Shown piece by piece: positions 1-6,961 of a DNA stretch of 8,198 nt. Where the stretch lies: assembly GCA_024276295.1 (NCBI GenBank), contig JAJRXN010000458.1:1-8198 (forward strand), read 5' to 3'. The notes below the pieces were generated by a model. The model ran no database searches, was not told the DNA's origin, and saw nothing but the letters and a program-made list of their open reading frames with translations. Origin of the DNA: Acidobacteriota bacterium. GTDB lineage: Bacteria; Acidobacteriota; Polarisedimenticolia; J045. A program made the position numbers and the translations under genes. Position 1 is the stretch's first letter, and the number at the start of each line of letters is the position of its first letter.

Positions 1-575
1 GCCAGCAGCCGGCGGGCCTCGGGCCGCCGCGCGGCCTGGCGATCGAACGGGTAGCCTCCCGGCACGAGCGCGGCCAGACGCCGCTCGGTCTTGCGGTAGG
101 CGTCGACGAACGAGACGACGACATGCCGCGTGGTCCCTTCGAGCGCGGTCGCGATGCGCTCGAACCGCCGGCGGTGCCGGTCGGCGGTCTCCCGCGGCCC
201 GAGGACGATCGGGTCGTAGCGCCAGCGCACGGCCCCGGGACCGATCGCGTCCGCGAGTCGGCGGAAGCCCTCGATCGCCCCCCGCAGCGACGGGCCGCGG
301 GGTTCGAGCGGCGGTCCGTAGCCGAGCAGCGTGACGAGGGCCGCAACGCGGCGATGCCCGGTCCGGTGAACCTCTTCGAGGTTGCCGGCGAGCCGGCCCG
401 GCGCGCGGGTCCAGAAGACGATCGCGTCGACCCAGTCCGGATCGAGCGAGACGAGGCGCTGTTGCCGGGGGTTGAACGGGTTGACGACCCGGCACCAGCC
501 GGCGCGGAGGCGGCCGAGCCACCAGTCGAGGTAGAACGCCGGTACGTCGGTCCGTCTGCTCGCGGAGACGATCAT
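1..575 (-). CDS. DUF1848 family protein, N-terminal 191 residues (runs off left edge)
   Basis: The frame reads from an ATG at 575-573 to the window edge without a stop, so the C-terminus is missing. The N-terminus (MIVSASRRTDVPAFY), then NPFNPRQ, VDAIVFWTR, a TLLGYG stretch, RWRYDPIVLGP and VVVSFVDAY.K follow the order and spacing I know from the DUF1848 family. The family has no established function; its C-terminal part is described as carrying a cysteine cluster like that of radical SAM enzymes, and that part lies outside this window, so an Fe-S site cannot be tested here. An AGGAG sequence at 580-584 lies 4 bases before the ATG. The gene starts 35 bases after the stop of the upstream dehydrogenase on the same strand, so the two are probably co-transcribed. 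Family assignment is strong, function unknown. Confidence 0.88.
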   Translation of the reverse strand, partial: MIVSASRRTDVPAFYLDWWLGRLRAGWCRVVNPFNPRQQRLVSLDPDWVDAIVFWTRAPGRLAGNLEEVHRTGHRRVAALVTLLGYGPPLEPRGPSLRGAIEGFRRLADAIGPGAVRWRYDPIVLGPRETADRHRRRFERIATALEGTTRHVVVSFVDAYRKTERRLAALVPGGYPFDRQAARRPEARRLL

Positions 576-610
576 CGCACTCCTCGCACCCGCGTCACGG
601 CGGGGCGCGC

Positions 611-1513
611 TCAGCCGAGCGCGCGAACCAGCTCGATCACCTTCTCGCCGATCCGTGCCGTGCTCTCGGCTGTCTGGACACCGATGTGCGGCGTGGCAAC
701 CACCGCCGGGTGACGGACGACCGGATGCACGTCCGTCGGCGGATCCTCCGGCCAGACGTCGATGCCGAGACCACCGAGCCGGCCACCCTCGAGGGCCGCC
801 AGGCACGCATCGAGATCGAGCACGTCTCCACGCGCCGTGTTGACGATCACCTGCCCCGGCCTGACGCGCGCCAGCCGCGCCTCGTCCACGAGGTGCCGCG
901 TGGCAGCGCCACCGGGGACGTGCAGGCTGACGTAGTCGCATCCGGCGAACAGCTCGTCGAGTTCGACCAGCGGCACCGGCCCGCCCGCCTCGCGCGAGCG
1001 ACGGAACCCGACGACCTGCATGCCGATCGCCTTCCCGAGCCGCGCGACGAGCGCGCCGATGCGCCCGAGACCGACCACCCCGAGCCGCTTGCCTGGGAGC
1101 TGCGTCCCTTCGCAGGCCTTCTTCTCCCAGCGGCCAGCGAGCATGCCGGCATGGGCGAACCCGATCCGTCGCGAGACCGCGAACATCAGGCCCAGCGCCA
1201 GCTCCGCCACGCCCGGCGCGTTGAGCCCCGGCGTGTTGGCCACCGCGATTCCCAGTTCGCGGGCGGCGTCGCAGTCGATGCTGTCGAGCCCGCTGCCGGC
1301 GCGAATCACGAGCTTCAGCGAATCCCGGCGTTCCTCGAGCACCGCTCGTGGCACCTTCGTCGCGCTGCGCGCAACGAGCGCATCGACGCCGGCGAGCGCC
1401 TCGATCAGCGCGCCGGCATCGTAGCCGCTCGCGCCACGGATCACCTCGTGACCGTCCGCTTCGAGCGTCTCGATCGCCCGGAGGTCGAGCCCGTCGGCCG
1501 CCAGGATCCTCAT
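611..1513 (-). CDS. D-3-phosphoglycerate dehydrogenase-like D-2-hydroxyacid dehydrogenase, short form
   Basis: A 300-residue NAD(P)-dependent D-2-hydroxyacid dehydrogenase, most like phosphoglycerate dehydrogenases (3-phosphoglycerate to 3-phosphohydroxypyruvate, first step of serine synthesis). Visible landmarks are RAGSGLDSID (71-80), ELALGLM (104-110), the Rossmann motif GLGRIG (148-153), NTARGD with the catalytic Arg228, DVWPEDPP (252-259), and TPHIG with the catalytic His276. It ends right after the catalytic core, so it lacks the ACT or ASB regulatory domains of longer SerA proteins (about 410 or 530 residues) and is probably not serine-inhibited in the usual way. Two oddities: after the second Rossmann strand it has FRRSR (170-174) where NAD-specific enzymes have an acidic residue, and the usual catalytic Glu position aligns with Asp257, next to Glu256. 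The start at 1513 is chosen because GAGGG lies 7 bases upstream and the fold begins there; a longer upstream frame overlaps the preceding gene. Glyoxylate/hydroxypyruvate reductase is the main alternative. Confidence 0.85.
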   Translation of the reverse strand: MRILAADGLDLRAIETLEADGHEVIRGASGYDAGALIEALAGVDALVARSATKVPRAVLEERRDSLKLVIRAGSGLDSIDCDAARELGIAVANTPGLNAPGVAELALGLMFAVSRRIGFAHAGMLAGRWEKKACEGTQLPGKRLGVVGLGRIGALVARLGKAIGMQVVGFRRSREAGGPVPLVELDELFAGCDYVSLHVPGGAATRHLVDEARLARVRPGQVIVNTARGDVLDLDACLAALEGGRLGGLGIDVWPEDPPTDVHPVVRHPAVVATPHIGVQTAESTARIGEKVIELVRALG

Positions 1514-1520
1514 GCGTGCG

Positions 1521-1525
1521 CCCTC
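1521..1525 (-). promoter_or_regulatory. Ribosome binding site fixing the dehydrogenase start
   Basis: GAGGG on the minus strand, 7 bases before the ATG at 1513. It supports this start over an in-frame ATG further upstream (to 1792) that would overlap the beta-propeller gene and add about 93 residues of low-complexity Arg/Ala sequence. Confidence 0.55.
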
Positions 1526-1583
1526 GCCGCCGCCATCGCGGCAGGCACACGGAGGCTTACGACGGCCCGGAACTCGAGCAACC

Positions 1584-4500
1584 TCAGCGCATCCGGCCCT
1601 GCGCGCAGGCCACGCCCTCGGGCAGCGCGCTGCACAGTGCCTCGATCGTCGCGCGCAGCGAGGTCGCCGCCCGGCCGGTGTTGCCGGCCGCATCCCGTGC
1701 CACCGCCTCGAAGCGGTGATCGGCCCCGGGGCCGATCGCCAGCGCCTGGCGGACGAACCCGGCCCTGAAGCGGTACTCGGCGACGAGCTCACCGCCGTCC
1801 ACCGGTGGCGCGATACCCGCGACCCGGAGTATGAGCGGCTCGCTCGGCGCGACCGGCAGCCGGCCGGCGGCGCGCGCGGCGGCCCACAGCGCCCCGATCA
1901 CGTTCTGCGGGCCAAACAGCCGCACCTCGAGCGCGCCGTCCGACCGCTCGACGACCGCGATGCGCAGCGTCTCGCCGCCCATCGGCACCGTGGCGGCGGC
2001 AAGCGCCTCGGGCGCGACGAGCAGGCCGGTTTCCGGCGCGAGGGCGCCGTCGCAACGGTCGGCCGCGTCGGCGTCGATGAAGTACGTGTCGGCGCGCAGG
2101 ACGCTGCCGTCGAAGTCAGGCCGCAGCGACAGATCGACCTCCGGCGGCAGCGTGTCCTCGACCCGGATCACCGCCCCGTCCTGCGCCGCCGCCTCGAGCC
2201 GGTCCTCGAGTTCGAGCAGCGCGTCGTGACGGCCGACGCGCGCGAACGCCTCGGACTCGAGCCTGTCGCCGACGAACCCGCCGTCCAGGGTCCAGCGGAT
2301 CGTCGCCAGGTCGTCGTCCGTCCCGGGCGTCGAGTCGGGATCGAACGAGCCACTCCCGTCGAGGCGAACCTCCGCCCCGCCCGCCTCGCACTCGAACCGC
2401 TGGTCTGGCCCCGCGTCGACGACCGGCGGCCGGTTGACCTCCGGATCGCGCTGGACGGTGACGACGATGTCCTCGCGCTGGATCGCCGCGCCGTAGAACC
2501 CGAAGCGCAGCGAGGCGAAGAGCTGGGCGTCGACGTGTCCGTGCGGCACGAAGCTCCCGTCCGGTGTGATTCGCCACAAGTTCGTCCGGCCGTCGTCCTT
2601 GGCGAACCAGATATCCTGCAGCATCAGCGCGTCGGCAGTCCCGAGACGCGGCAGGTAATGCGGCGGGTACGACGTGTAGCCGGCATCGGCGACGATGCGC
2701 GGCGGATCGGCATGGAAGTCGACAACCGTCGTCAGCCAGCCGATGAAGGACCAGTGCCAGAAGGTGAACAGTCCGTCGCCGAACTCGGCCCCCGGCCCGT
2801 GGTAGAACCACTTCCATACCGGCTGGGCGGGAGCGCTCACCGGCTGCGCCGTGAACCCGTCGTACAACCGGGGAACGAAGGACGCCCACACCGGCCCGCT
2901 CTCCGGAACCTCGCTGACCATCACGTACCGACCTCCGTCGACGAAGCGGGCCGACGACTGCAGCCTCCCCTCGCTGTACGCCATGACCTGCGGGCTGAGC
3001 GGATCGGACAGGTCGACGATTCCGAAGCGCAGGCGGTCCTCGCCATACGGCGCCGAGGCGTAGCTCGGGGAGAGCAGCAGCCGCCGCCCGTCGGGCGAGA
3101 CGTCGCCCTCGTAGAACCCGCGCCTGCCGCCCGGGTGGGGCTCGTCGATCGGCAGCAGGACGCGCTCATCGGCCGGTCCGAGCACGACGACACCCTCCGG
3201 GGTGATCGCCAGCAGCGTGTCATCGGGCCCGAAGCCGACCCACCGAGGAGTCCCGAACGGCTGCCGCTCGAAGCAGCGTCGCTCGCGCTCGAAGACAGCC
3301 TGCTCGTCGACCTCGATCACGAACAGGCAGCTCCCCGACTCTCCATCGACCAGGTCGCTCCCCGCGCGCGCGATCAGCACGCGGTTGCCCCGTGTCTGGA
3401 TCGGCAGATCGAAGCTCGGTTCAGACGTCTCGGCCGGCGCCCCGGGATGCAGCGCGCCGATGCGGCGACCGTCGGCTCCGTCGACCGCCAGCAGCAGGTT
3501 CAGGAAATCGTCGTAGGCGACGACGTATCGCCCGCCGACCGTGGCGACCTGCCGAATCGACCGGGGCTGCGGTTCGTCGTGGGCCGACAGCTCCTCGATC
3601 GACGTGCCGGGGTCGATCCGCAGGTGGTGAAAGGCACCGTCGCCCGAACTCGCGGACCGGACGTACATCGCGGTCACCGTCAGCTCGTCCCGCCCGTCGC
3701 CCGCCACGGCGTGAACGTGCCGCAGCACATGCTCCGGGTGCTGCCACCGGTCGATGATGTCACCCGAGTCGGCGTCGACGACGAGAAGCTCGCGCCCCGA
3801 CTCCTCGAGCGCGTAGAACACCGGAGCGCCCGGCGATGCCGCCCAGGGCCGCCCTGAGTCCCGCCAGCGATGGAACGGCGCGATGTCCAGCTCCGCGATC
3901 CGGCGCGGCCGGTCCGGCTGCGCGAGATCCCACAGCTCGAGCCGGTCGGCAACGGCGGCGACGAGCACGGTCCCGCGACGTCCCTCGGCGAGCAGGAACA
4001 GCGCTCCGTAATTGCCCTCCGGATAGGGCAGCTCGAGCCGGGAGACCTCCGTGCCGGTCGCCGCGTCGTACACGCGGTAGACGCTGCTGCGGAGACTCCC
4101 GTCCCCGTACGCAAACACGACGATCCTCCCGGCAGGAGCGACCGCGAGTCTTCCGCGACTGCGATCGAGCGCCGTCTTTCCGCGCAGGGTCGGTCGCGAC
4201 GGATCGGCAACGTCGAGCACCTCGAGCACCGGGCCACCGCTGTTCCGGGTGATGATCGCCAACGTGGACGAGCCGGTCCGCGTCGAGGCCGCCATGGCCT
4301 CCACACCGAGCCGCCGCAACCTGGACATCGTGCGACCCGTGCGCGCGTCGAGGAAGTCGACCTCTCCGTCGAGTTGGCCGATCACGATCGTACTCCCGGT
4401 GGGCAGCGGCTCGAGCACCAGGTTCCGGCTGACATGCTGCCAGAGGAACACCGGTGTGGCGGGATCAGCGACGTCCCAGAGCTGCACGACATGAGAGCGG

Positions 4501-4940
4501 CCCGGTCCGCTGCTCTCTTCGAGCATCCACGCAAGAAGGTCTCCGCGATCGTCGGTCAGACTCCGCAGCAGCACGGTGTAGGTGTCGCGCTGGACGGGCG
4601 GCCGCACGGGCTTCGTGCGCGAGACGAGTTCGCCGGTCCGGCGATCGAAAGCCCGAAGGCCGTCGGCCGCGACGAACGTCGCCTGGCTGGTCGCGGCGAT
4701 CCCCGATGCCGGCGGCATGTAGAATCCACGCGGCGCCTGGTACCGCACGACCTCCCTCAGCAGCGGCTCGCCCTCCGGCGCGAGGGCGCGAGGCGTCGCC
4801 GCGGTGGCCGCGCGGGCGTGCTCTTCGGCGGACGGCGGGACGGGCGGTTCGTCCGACGCGGCGCGCGCCCCGGCTGTGCTGGCGGCGAGCAGCGCAGCGA
4901 CCGGCCACGTGACGAGAACGACAGGGCGCAGAATCGACAT
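1584..4940 (-). CDS. Exported beta-propeller (LVIVD/WD-like repeats) protein with PKD-like domain
   Basis: An 1118-residue protein of unknown role. Residues 1-27 look like a Sec signal peptide: short basic start, hydrophobic stretch around LVTWPVAALLAAS, and a likely cut after ARA. Residues from about 60 to 800 hold repeated strands of the type LWDVADPATP, VLDVADPSRP, LELWDLAQPDRP, DARTGRTMSRL and VVDADSGDIIDRW, typical of LVIVD/WD/quinoprotein-like propellers, enough for more than one propeller. At about residue 836 NRPPVVDAGPDQ opens a PKD/Ig-like module with LDGSGSFDPDSTPGTDDD, followed by an Ig/HYR-like C-terminal part containing ARDAAGNTG and a cysteine pair (C1103, C1112) that may form a disulfide. 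No haem CxxCH motif, membrane anchor after the signal, or sorting tail is seen. GGGGGAAG lies just before the ATG; TAGATT at 4996-5001 is a weak -10 candidate, and read-through from the tRNA is also possible. Export and folds are well supported; substrate or partner is not known. Confidence 0.85.
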   Translation of the reverse strand: MSILRPVVLVTWPVAALLAASTAGARAASDEPPVPPSAEEHARAATAATPRALAPEGEPLLREVVRYQAPRGFYMPPASGIAATSQATFVAADGLRAFDRRTGELVSRTKPVRPPVQRDTYTVLLRSLTDDRGDLLAWMLEESSGPGRSHVVQLWDVADPATPVFLWQHVSRNLVLEPLPTGSTIVIGQLDGEVDFLDARTGRTMSRLRRLGVEAMAASTRTGSSTLAIITRNSGGPVLEVLDVADPSRPTLRGKTALDRSRGRLAVAPAGRIVVFAYGDGSLRSSVYRVYDAATGTEVSRLELPYPEGNYGALFLLAEGRRGTVLVAAVADRLELWDLAQPDRPRRIAELDIAPFHRWRDSGRPWAASPGAPVFYALEESGRELLVVDADSGDIIDRWQHPEHVLRHVHAVAGDGRDELTVTAMYVRSASSGDGAFHHLRIDPGTSIEELSAHDEPQPRSIRQVATVGGRYVVAYDDFLNLLLAVDGADGRRIGALHPGAPAETSEPSFDLPIQTRGNRVLIARAGSDLVDGESGSCLFVIEVDEQAVFERERRCFERQPFGTPRWVGFGPDDTLLAITPEGVVVLGPADERVLLPIDEPHPGGRRGFYEGDVSPDGRRLLLSPSYASAPYGEDRLRFGIVDLSDPLSPQVMAYSEGRLQSSARFVDGGRYVMVSEVPESGPVWASFVPRLYDGFTAQPVSAPAQPVWKWFYHGPGAEFGDGLFTFWHWSFIGWLTTVVDFHADPPRIVADAGYTSYPPHYLPRLGTADALMLQDIWFAKDDGRTNLWRITPDGSFVPHGHVDAQLFASLRFGFYGAAIQREDIVVTVQRDPEVNRPPVVDAGPDQRFECEAGGAEVRLDGSGSFDPDSTPGTDDDLATIRWTLDGGFVGDRLESEAFARVGRHDALLELEDRLEAAAQDGAVIRVEDTLPPEVDLSLRPDFDGSVLRADTYFIDADAADRCDGALAPETGLLVAPEALAAATVPMGGETLRIAVVERSDGALEVRLFGPQNVIGALWAAARAAGRLPVAPSEPLILRVAGIAPPVDGGELVAEYRFRAGFVRQALAIGPGADHRFEAVARDAAGNTGRAATSLRATIEALCSALPEGVACAQGRMR

Positions 4941-5027
4941 GACTTCCCCCGGATCCGCGCGACGCCCGCGACGACCGGGGCCGGGCGGTGCCGTGAATCT
5001 ACGCCGACCCGGAGGCGAAAAGAAGTG

Positions 5028-5100
5028 TGAGCCGTGGGGGATTCGAACCCCCGACCGATGGATTAAAAGTCCACTGCTCTACCGGCTGAGCTAACGGCCC
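5028..5100 (-). tRNA. tRNA-Lys, anticodon TTT
   Basis: Read on the minus strand, the 73-base sequence folds as a standard tRNA. The acceptor stem GGGCCGT pairs with ACGGCTC (one G-T pair), the D arm contains TTAGCTCAGCCGGTAGAGC, the anticodon stem GTGGA/TCCAT encloses loop CTTTTAA, and the T arm GGGGG TTCGAAT CCCCC is canonical. The anticodon TTT lies at 5065-5067 and reads lysine codons AAA and AAG. The base after the acceptor stem is A, followed by CAC, so CCA is not encoded and must be added by a nucleotidyltransferase. It lies between the DUF2007-like gene and the propeller gene, all on the same strand. Confidence 0.97.
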
Positions 5101-5106
5101 GCACGG

Positions 5107-5136
5107 ACTATAACGGGCCGATTTCGCGCGCCGCAA
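5107..5136 (-). promoter_or_regulatory. Candidate promoter of tRNA-Lys
   Basis: On the minus strand a TATAGT -10 box (5107-5112) lies 18 bases after TTGCGG (5131-5136), which matches the -35 consensus only in its first half. Only 6 bases separate the -10 box from the mature tRNA 5' end, so transcription from here would start at or almost at the first tRNA base. Confidence 0.4.
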
Positions 5137-5138
5137 AC

Positions 5139-5165
5139 CTCGCGCCGCGAGCAGCAGCAGCGGCG
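5139..5165 (-). terminator. Weak terminator-like hairpins after the DUF2007-like gene
   Basis: Just downstream of the stop at 5168, two mutually exclusive short stems can form on the minus strand: CGCCGC/GCGGCG (5160-5165 with 5143-5148) or CTCGC/GCGAG (5147-5151 with 5139-5143). Only three T residues follow. It could end the purA transcript or simply be GC-rich chance pairing. Confidence 0.25.
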
Positions 5166-5167
5166 GT

Positions 5168-5383
5168 CTACGAGGTCTCCCGCGAGAGGATCGTCCGCGC
5201 CCGGGCCGCCTGGCTCATCGGAACGCGCAACTCGACCGAACCCGGTGCGATCCCGTGCAGGCGACGTTCGGGCTCGGCAAGGGACGCGTCGATGCCGTGC
5301 TCGGCCAGGCGCCGGCTCGCGGCCTCCGCCTGTTCACGCCGCTCGAACAGCGCGCAGGCGATCGTCTGCTCGCAGACCGTCAT
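5168..5383 (-). CDS. Small DUF2007-like protein
   Basis: A 71-residue protein with the alternation expected of the ferredoxin-like DUF2007 fold: a strand (TIACALFE), a helix rich in Ala/Glu/Arg (RREQAEAASRRLAEHGI), a short Pro/Gly-containing middle, a strand (VELRVP) and a C-terminal helix (MSQAARARTILSR). DUF2007 proteins are small, often annotated as putative signal-transducing proteins, and have no firmly established role. It starts 3 bases after the purA stop, and its ribosome binding site (GGGGAGA, 5391-5397) lies inside the last purA codons, so translation is likely coupled to purA. The coding call is good because of this coupling and the compact fold; the family name is based on pattern only. 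Confidence 0.75.
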   Translation of the reverse strand: MTVCEQTIACALFERREQAEAASRRLAEHGIDASLAEPERRLHGIAPGSVELRVPMSQAARARTILSRETS

Positions 5384-5386
5384 CGT

Positions 5387-6697
5387 TCAGTCTCCCCGTC
5401 CGAACGCACCCAGCAGGCCGTCCGGCGCGATGATCGTCTGCTCGCGATCCGGTCCGACGGAGACGAGCGCCACCGGAGCGCCGGCCAGCTCGGAGATGCG
5501 ATCGAGATAGGCCCGTGCGCGGGCCGGCAGATCTTCGAGCCGCCGCGCATCGGCCAGCGGCTCGCTCCAGCCGGGATGCTCCTCCCAGACCGGCTCCACG
5601 CGGTCCCAGGCGTCCCCCACGTCCGACAGATCGTCGATCTCGCCGCCGTCGATCCTGTAGCCGATCGCGATCCGCAGCGGGTCGATCCCGGACAGCACGT
5701 CGAACTTGGTCACCGCCAGAGCGTCGAGACCGTTGATCTGCACCGCGTGGCGGGCAGCGGGAGCATCGAACCACCCGCAGCGTCGAGGCCGCCCGGTGGT
5801 CGTGCCGTACTCCCTGCCGGCCTTTCGCAGCGCGTCGCCGAGCCGCCCCGTGTCCTCGGTCGGAAACGGCCCCGCACCGACACGCGTCGCGTACGCCTTG
5901 ACGACCCCGAGCACCGCCTCGACGGCCCGCGGCGCGATCCCCAGGCTGGCGGGTATCCCGCCCGCCACGGTGCTCGACGACGTGACGAACGGATACGTGC
6001 CGTGGTCGACATCGAGCAGGGCGCCCTGGGCCCCCTCGAAGAGGATCGGCCGGCCCGCCGCCAGCGCCTCGTGCAGCTCGCGCGTGACGTTTCCCGTCAC
6101 GGGTGCCAGGCGCTGCCACCAGGCTTCGGCGTCCCGGGCCGCGTCCGCGGGCTCCGGGACCTCGGCACCGAGGGCGCGGCACCAGTCGGCGATGCCGGAG
6201 TCGAGCGCCCGGGCCAGCTCGCGCGCCACCCGCTCGGGGTCCGCGAGATCGCCGAGGCGGATGCCCCAGCGCTGGACCTTCGCCGCGTAGGCGGGACCGA
6301 TCCCGCGCCGCGTCGTCCCGATCGCCGACGTGCCGAGCCGCACCTCCATCGCGCCGTCGAGGGCGCGATGCAGCGGGAGGATCACGTGCACCTTGCCGGA
6401 GATCAGCAGCCGACCCCGGGGGGCGACACCGGCCTCGAGAAGGCCGTCGAGTTCCTCGATCAGCCGCCCTGGGTCGACCAGCGCCCCCGCGCCGACCAGG
6501 CAGCGGACGCCGTCGTGGAAGATCCCCGAAGGGATGTGGTGCAGCGCGTGGGTCCGCCCCCCGAAGACGACGGTGTGGCCCGCGTTGGGCCCCCCCTGAA
6601 AACGGACGACGACGGAAAAGCGCGGGGCGATCAGGTCGACGACCTTGCCCTTGCCCTCGTCCCCCCACTGGGCGCCGACCACGGCGAGGTTGTTCAT
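5387..6697 (-). CDS. purA: Adenylosuccinate synthetase
   Basis: A complete 436-residue PurA, the usual length. It joins IMP and aspartate using GTP to make adenylosuccinate, the first committed step from IMP to AMP, in the cytoplasm. The N-terminal P-loop-like GAQWGDEGKGK (8-18) contains Asp13, and NAGHT (38-42) contains His41, both catalytic in the family. GTTRRGIGPAY (127-137) and Arg143 form the IMP site, TTTGRPRRCGW lies near residue 300, TKFD (330-333) is the guanine-recognition motif with Lys331 and Asp333, and SVGPDREQTI lies near the C-terminus. Small changes from the common sequence are GGPNAGHT in place of GGHNAGHT, and GTTRRG. The start is fixed by the conserved N-terminus; GAGGA at 6709-6713 is a rather distant ribosome binding site. 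The gene is followed at 3 bases by the DUF2007-like gene and is divergent from the XRE-cupin regulator. Confidence 0.98.
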   Translation of the reverse strand: MNNLAVVGAQWGDEGKGKVVDLIAPRFSVVVRFQGGPNAGHTVVFGGRTHALHHIPSGIFHDGVRCLVGAGALVDPGRLIEELDGLLEAGVAPRGRLLISGKVHVILPLHRALDGAMEVRLGTSAIGTTRRGIGPAYAAKVQRWGIRLGDLADPERVARELARALDSGIADWCRALGAEVPEPADAARDAEAWWQRLAPVTGNVTRELHEALAAGRPILFEGAQGALLDVDHGTYPFVTSSSTVAGGIPASLGIAPRAVEAVLGVVKAYATRVGAGPFPTEDTGRLGDALRKAGREYGTTTGRPRRCGWFDAPAARHAVQINGLDALAVTKFDVLSGIDPLRIAIGYRIDGGEIDDLSDVGDAWDRVEPVWEEHPGWSEPLADARRLEDLPARARAYLDRISELAGAPVALVSVGPDREQTIIAPDGLLGAFGRGD

Positions 6698-6745
6698 GTC
6701 TCTCGAGGTCCTCGGGCCCGGGCGGATCGACCGGGCGGGCGGCGA

Positions 6746-6751
6746 AGTATA
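6746..6751 (-). promoter_or_regulatory. Candidate -10 box of purA
   Basis: TATACT on the minus strand, preceded by GG, about 49 bases before the purA ATG. It is one of the very few AT-rich hexamers in a GC-rich block. No good -35 box is seen at 16-18 bases, so the promoter may depend on an activator or on another sigma factor preference. Confidence 0.5.
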
Positions 6752-6777
6752 CCGCGCGGGGGCCGCGCCGCCCGGAG

Positions 6778-6798
6778 CCCCTGGCCCGTTCCCAGGGG
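6778..6798. repeat. Inverted repeat, 7-bp arms
   Basis: CCCCTGG (6778-6784) is the exact reverse complement of CCAGGGG (6792-6798), with a 7-base loop. It lies about 27 bases upstream of the purA -10 box. Confidence 0.55.
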
Positions 6799-6803
6799 GG
6801 GCG

Positions 6804-6817
6804 CTGACCCCGGTCAG
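6804..6817. repeat. Near-palindrome CTGACC-CC-GGTCAG
   Basis: Two perfect 6-bp arms around two bases. As DNA it has the shape of a compact dimeric operator; as RNA it would give a 5-bp stem with a 4-base loop. It lies about 53 bases upstream of the purA -10 box. Confidence 0.5.
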
Positions 6818-6823
6818 GGGCGA

Positions 6824-6857
6824 CCTGCGCCGCGGGGCGGGCGCCCCGCGGCGCAGG
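6824..6857. repeat. Perfect 15-bp inverted repeat with 4-base loop
   Basis: The left arm (6824-6838, beginning CCTGCGCCGCG) pairs without mismatch with the right arm (6843-6857, ending CGCGGCGCAGG) around GGGC. It has the strength of an intrinsic terminator but no T-run on either strand. Neither neighbour needs a terminator here, since both are transcribed away from it. Confidence 0.75.
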
Positions 6858-6931
6858 CGGGAGACTCACGGGTCAACCTGCTGAATCGAAGCTGGATACC
6901 GGCGGAAGCTTACCTTTCCGTGCAGGGATGC

Positions 6932-6961
6932 TTGACGAACGCACCGCGTTCGAGCTAACTT
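6932..6961 (+). promoter_or_regulatory. Candidate sigma-70-type promoter of the XRE-cupin gene
   Basis: TTGACG (6932-6937) is a near-consensus -35 box, and TAACTT (6956-6961) 18 bases later fits the TAnnnT pattern of a -10 box. Transcription would begin near 6968, leaving a leader of roughly 90 bases before the ATG at 7057. Confidence 0.45.
6936..6952. promoter_or_regulatory. Perfect 17-bp palindrome, candidate operator of the XRE-cupin regulator
   Basis: CGAACGC-ACC-GCGTTCG: 7-bp arms with a 3-base centre, overlapping the end of the -35 box and filling most of the promoter spacer. A dimeric HTH protein bound here would block RNA polymerase. XRE-family regulators commonly bind such sites in their own promoters, so self-repression is the natural reading, but the protein-site pairing is inference. 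Confidence 0.5.

Noticed and set aside
1512..3857. Plus-strand open frame of 781 codons
   Set aside because: It lies antisense to the propeller and dehydrogenase genes, which have clear domains. Its product is rich in Arg, Pro, Ala and Asp without any recognisable family pattern, as expected for an antisense frame in GC-rich DNA.
4804..5094. Plus-strand frame ending GIRTPDRWIKSPLLYRLS
   Set aside because: This is the well-known false protein produced by translating the opposite strand of a tRNA gene, here tRNA-Lys.
5255..6958. Plus-strand open frame of 567 codons
   Set aside because: It is antisense to purA and the DUF2007-like gene. PurA is certain from its motifs, and this frame shows no family features.
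6698..6960. Purine riboswitch upstream of purA
   Set aside because: The probable purA leader is only about 40 bases long and shows none of the conserved purine-aptamer core; the hairpins lie upstream of the -10 box.
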